A stretch of 64,000 nt of DNA from Parabacteroides goldsteinii (lineage in GTDB: Bacteria > Bacteroidota > Bacteroidia > Bacteroidales > Tannerellaceae): the NCBI RefSeq assembly GCF_015550595.1, contig NZ_JADNBB010000016.1, positions 89,890-153,889 on the forward strand, written 5' to 3'. Positions 63,925 to 64,000 of the stretch are shown piece after piece. Numbering within the stretch: the stretch's first letter is position 1; the number at the start of each line of letters is the position of its first letter. The position numbers and the translations under genes are program-made. The notes under the pieces were generated by a model, which was given only the letters and a program-made list of their open reading frames with translations, was not told the DNA's origin and ran no database searches.

Positions 63925-63949
63925 GACACTGTCCATAAAATTGTGTAAA
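63925..63949. mobile_element. possible terminal repeat of an IS256-like element
   Basis: GACACTGTCCATAAAATTGT followed by GTAAAT resembles the terminal inverted repeat type ending in ATTGTGTAAA of IS256-family elements. Only one end lies in the window and no transposase is visible, so the call rests on this motif alone. Confidence 0.3.
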
Positions 63950-63951
63950 TG

Positions 63952-63983
63952 AAAAACTACAGGTATTGTTACTTGTAGTTTTT
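63952..63983 (+). terminator. intrinsic terminator at the right edge
   Basis: Stem AAAAACTACA / TGTAGTTTTT with a 12-nt loop, followed by more T residues. It would end rightward transcription of the small hypothetical gene; on the minus strand it also has a U-rich tail. Confidence 0.7.
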
Positions 63984-64000
63984 TTTATTTATTAAATTTG

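Overview
The window looks like a chromosomal segment of a gut Bacteroidales bacterium, most likely Parabacteroides or a close relative. The reasons are a SusC/SusD locus with a hybrid two-component regulator, an Mfa2/FimB-type lipoprotein, HU-like/DUF4469 proteins, a C-terminal domain resembling a type IX secretion signal, and repeated use of the Bacteroidetes promoter -7 box TAnnTTTG. No rRNA, tRNA, CRISPR array or integrase was seen.

Layout: (1) 1-4016, ordinary genes: LytTR response regulator, exonuclease III, a GNAT acetyltransferase, a decayed second GNAT gene, an SGNH hydrolase and a DUF2490 outer-membrane protein. (2) 4029-26824, minus strand: a complete extracellular contractile injection system (eCIS, of the Bacteroidales injection system type). 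Read 5'->3' it encodes the cap (DUF4255), an unknown protein, two sheaths, two tubes, DUF5908, a LysM hub adaptor, a VgrG-like spike, PAAR, gp25, an M15 peptidase, an HU-like protein, an AT-rich orphan protein (best cargo candidate), two large baseplate proteins separated by a small fibre-like protein, a tape measure protein, a DUF4157 protein and an AAA+ ATPase. (3) 26825-39440, housekeeping and transport: a queuosine-precursor transporter behind a probable preQ1-I riboswitch, an Mfa2-like lipoprotein, HAD hydrolase, potABCD polyamine transporter, uracil permease, MsrA, a GT2/GtrA pair and a sugar MFS transporter. (4) 39525-57529: a hybrid two-component regulator (HTCS), a probable invertible promoter, a DUF4469 HU-like protein, a 23-bp repeat array, a large beta-helix surface protein, and an arabinan-utilisation operon (GH51, GH43, SusC, SusD, DUF3823). 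(5) 57575-64000: a heterodimeric ABC exporter, a RelE-type toxin-antitoxin pair, a nitroreductase, DUF1062, gene debris and a possible insertion-sequence end.

The strongest unexpected signals are as follows. A 20-bp perfect inverted repeat at 43857-44082 encloses a consensus promoter that currently points at the HTCS and away from the DUF4469/surface-protein pair, which suggests phase variation. Two HU-like proteins 27 kb apart, one inside the eCIS and one beside the surface protein, end in the same residues DDRPVIE. Each also sits next to a tandem array of about 15-bp dyad cores with a 22- or 23-bp period. The orphan protein in the middle of the eCIS locus has an N-terminal DNR...Q motif also present in the DUF4157 protein, and it is the likeliest payload.

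All function calls come from reading motifs and gene order; no database search was run.
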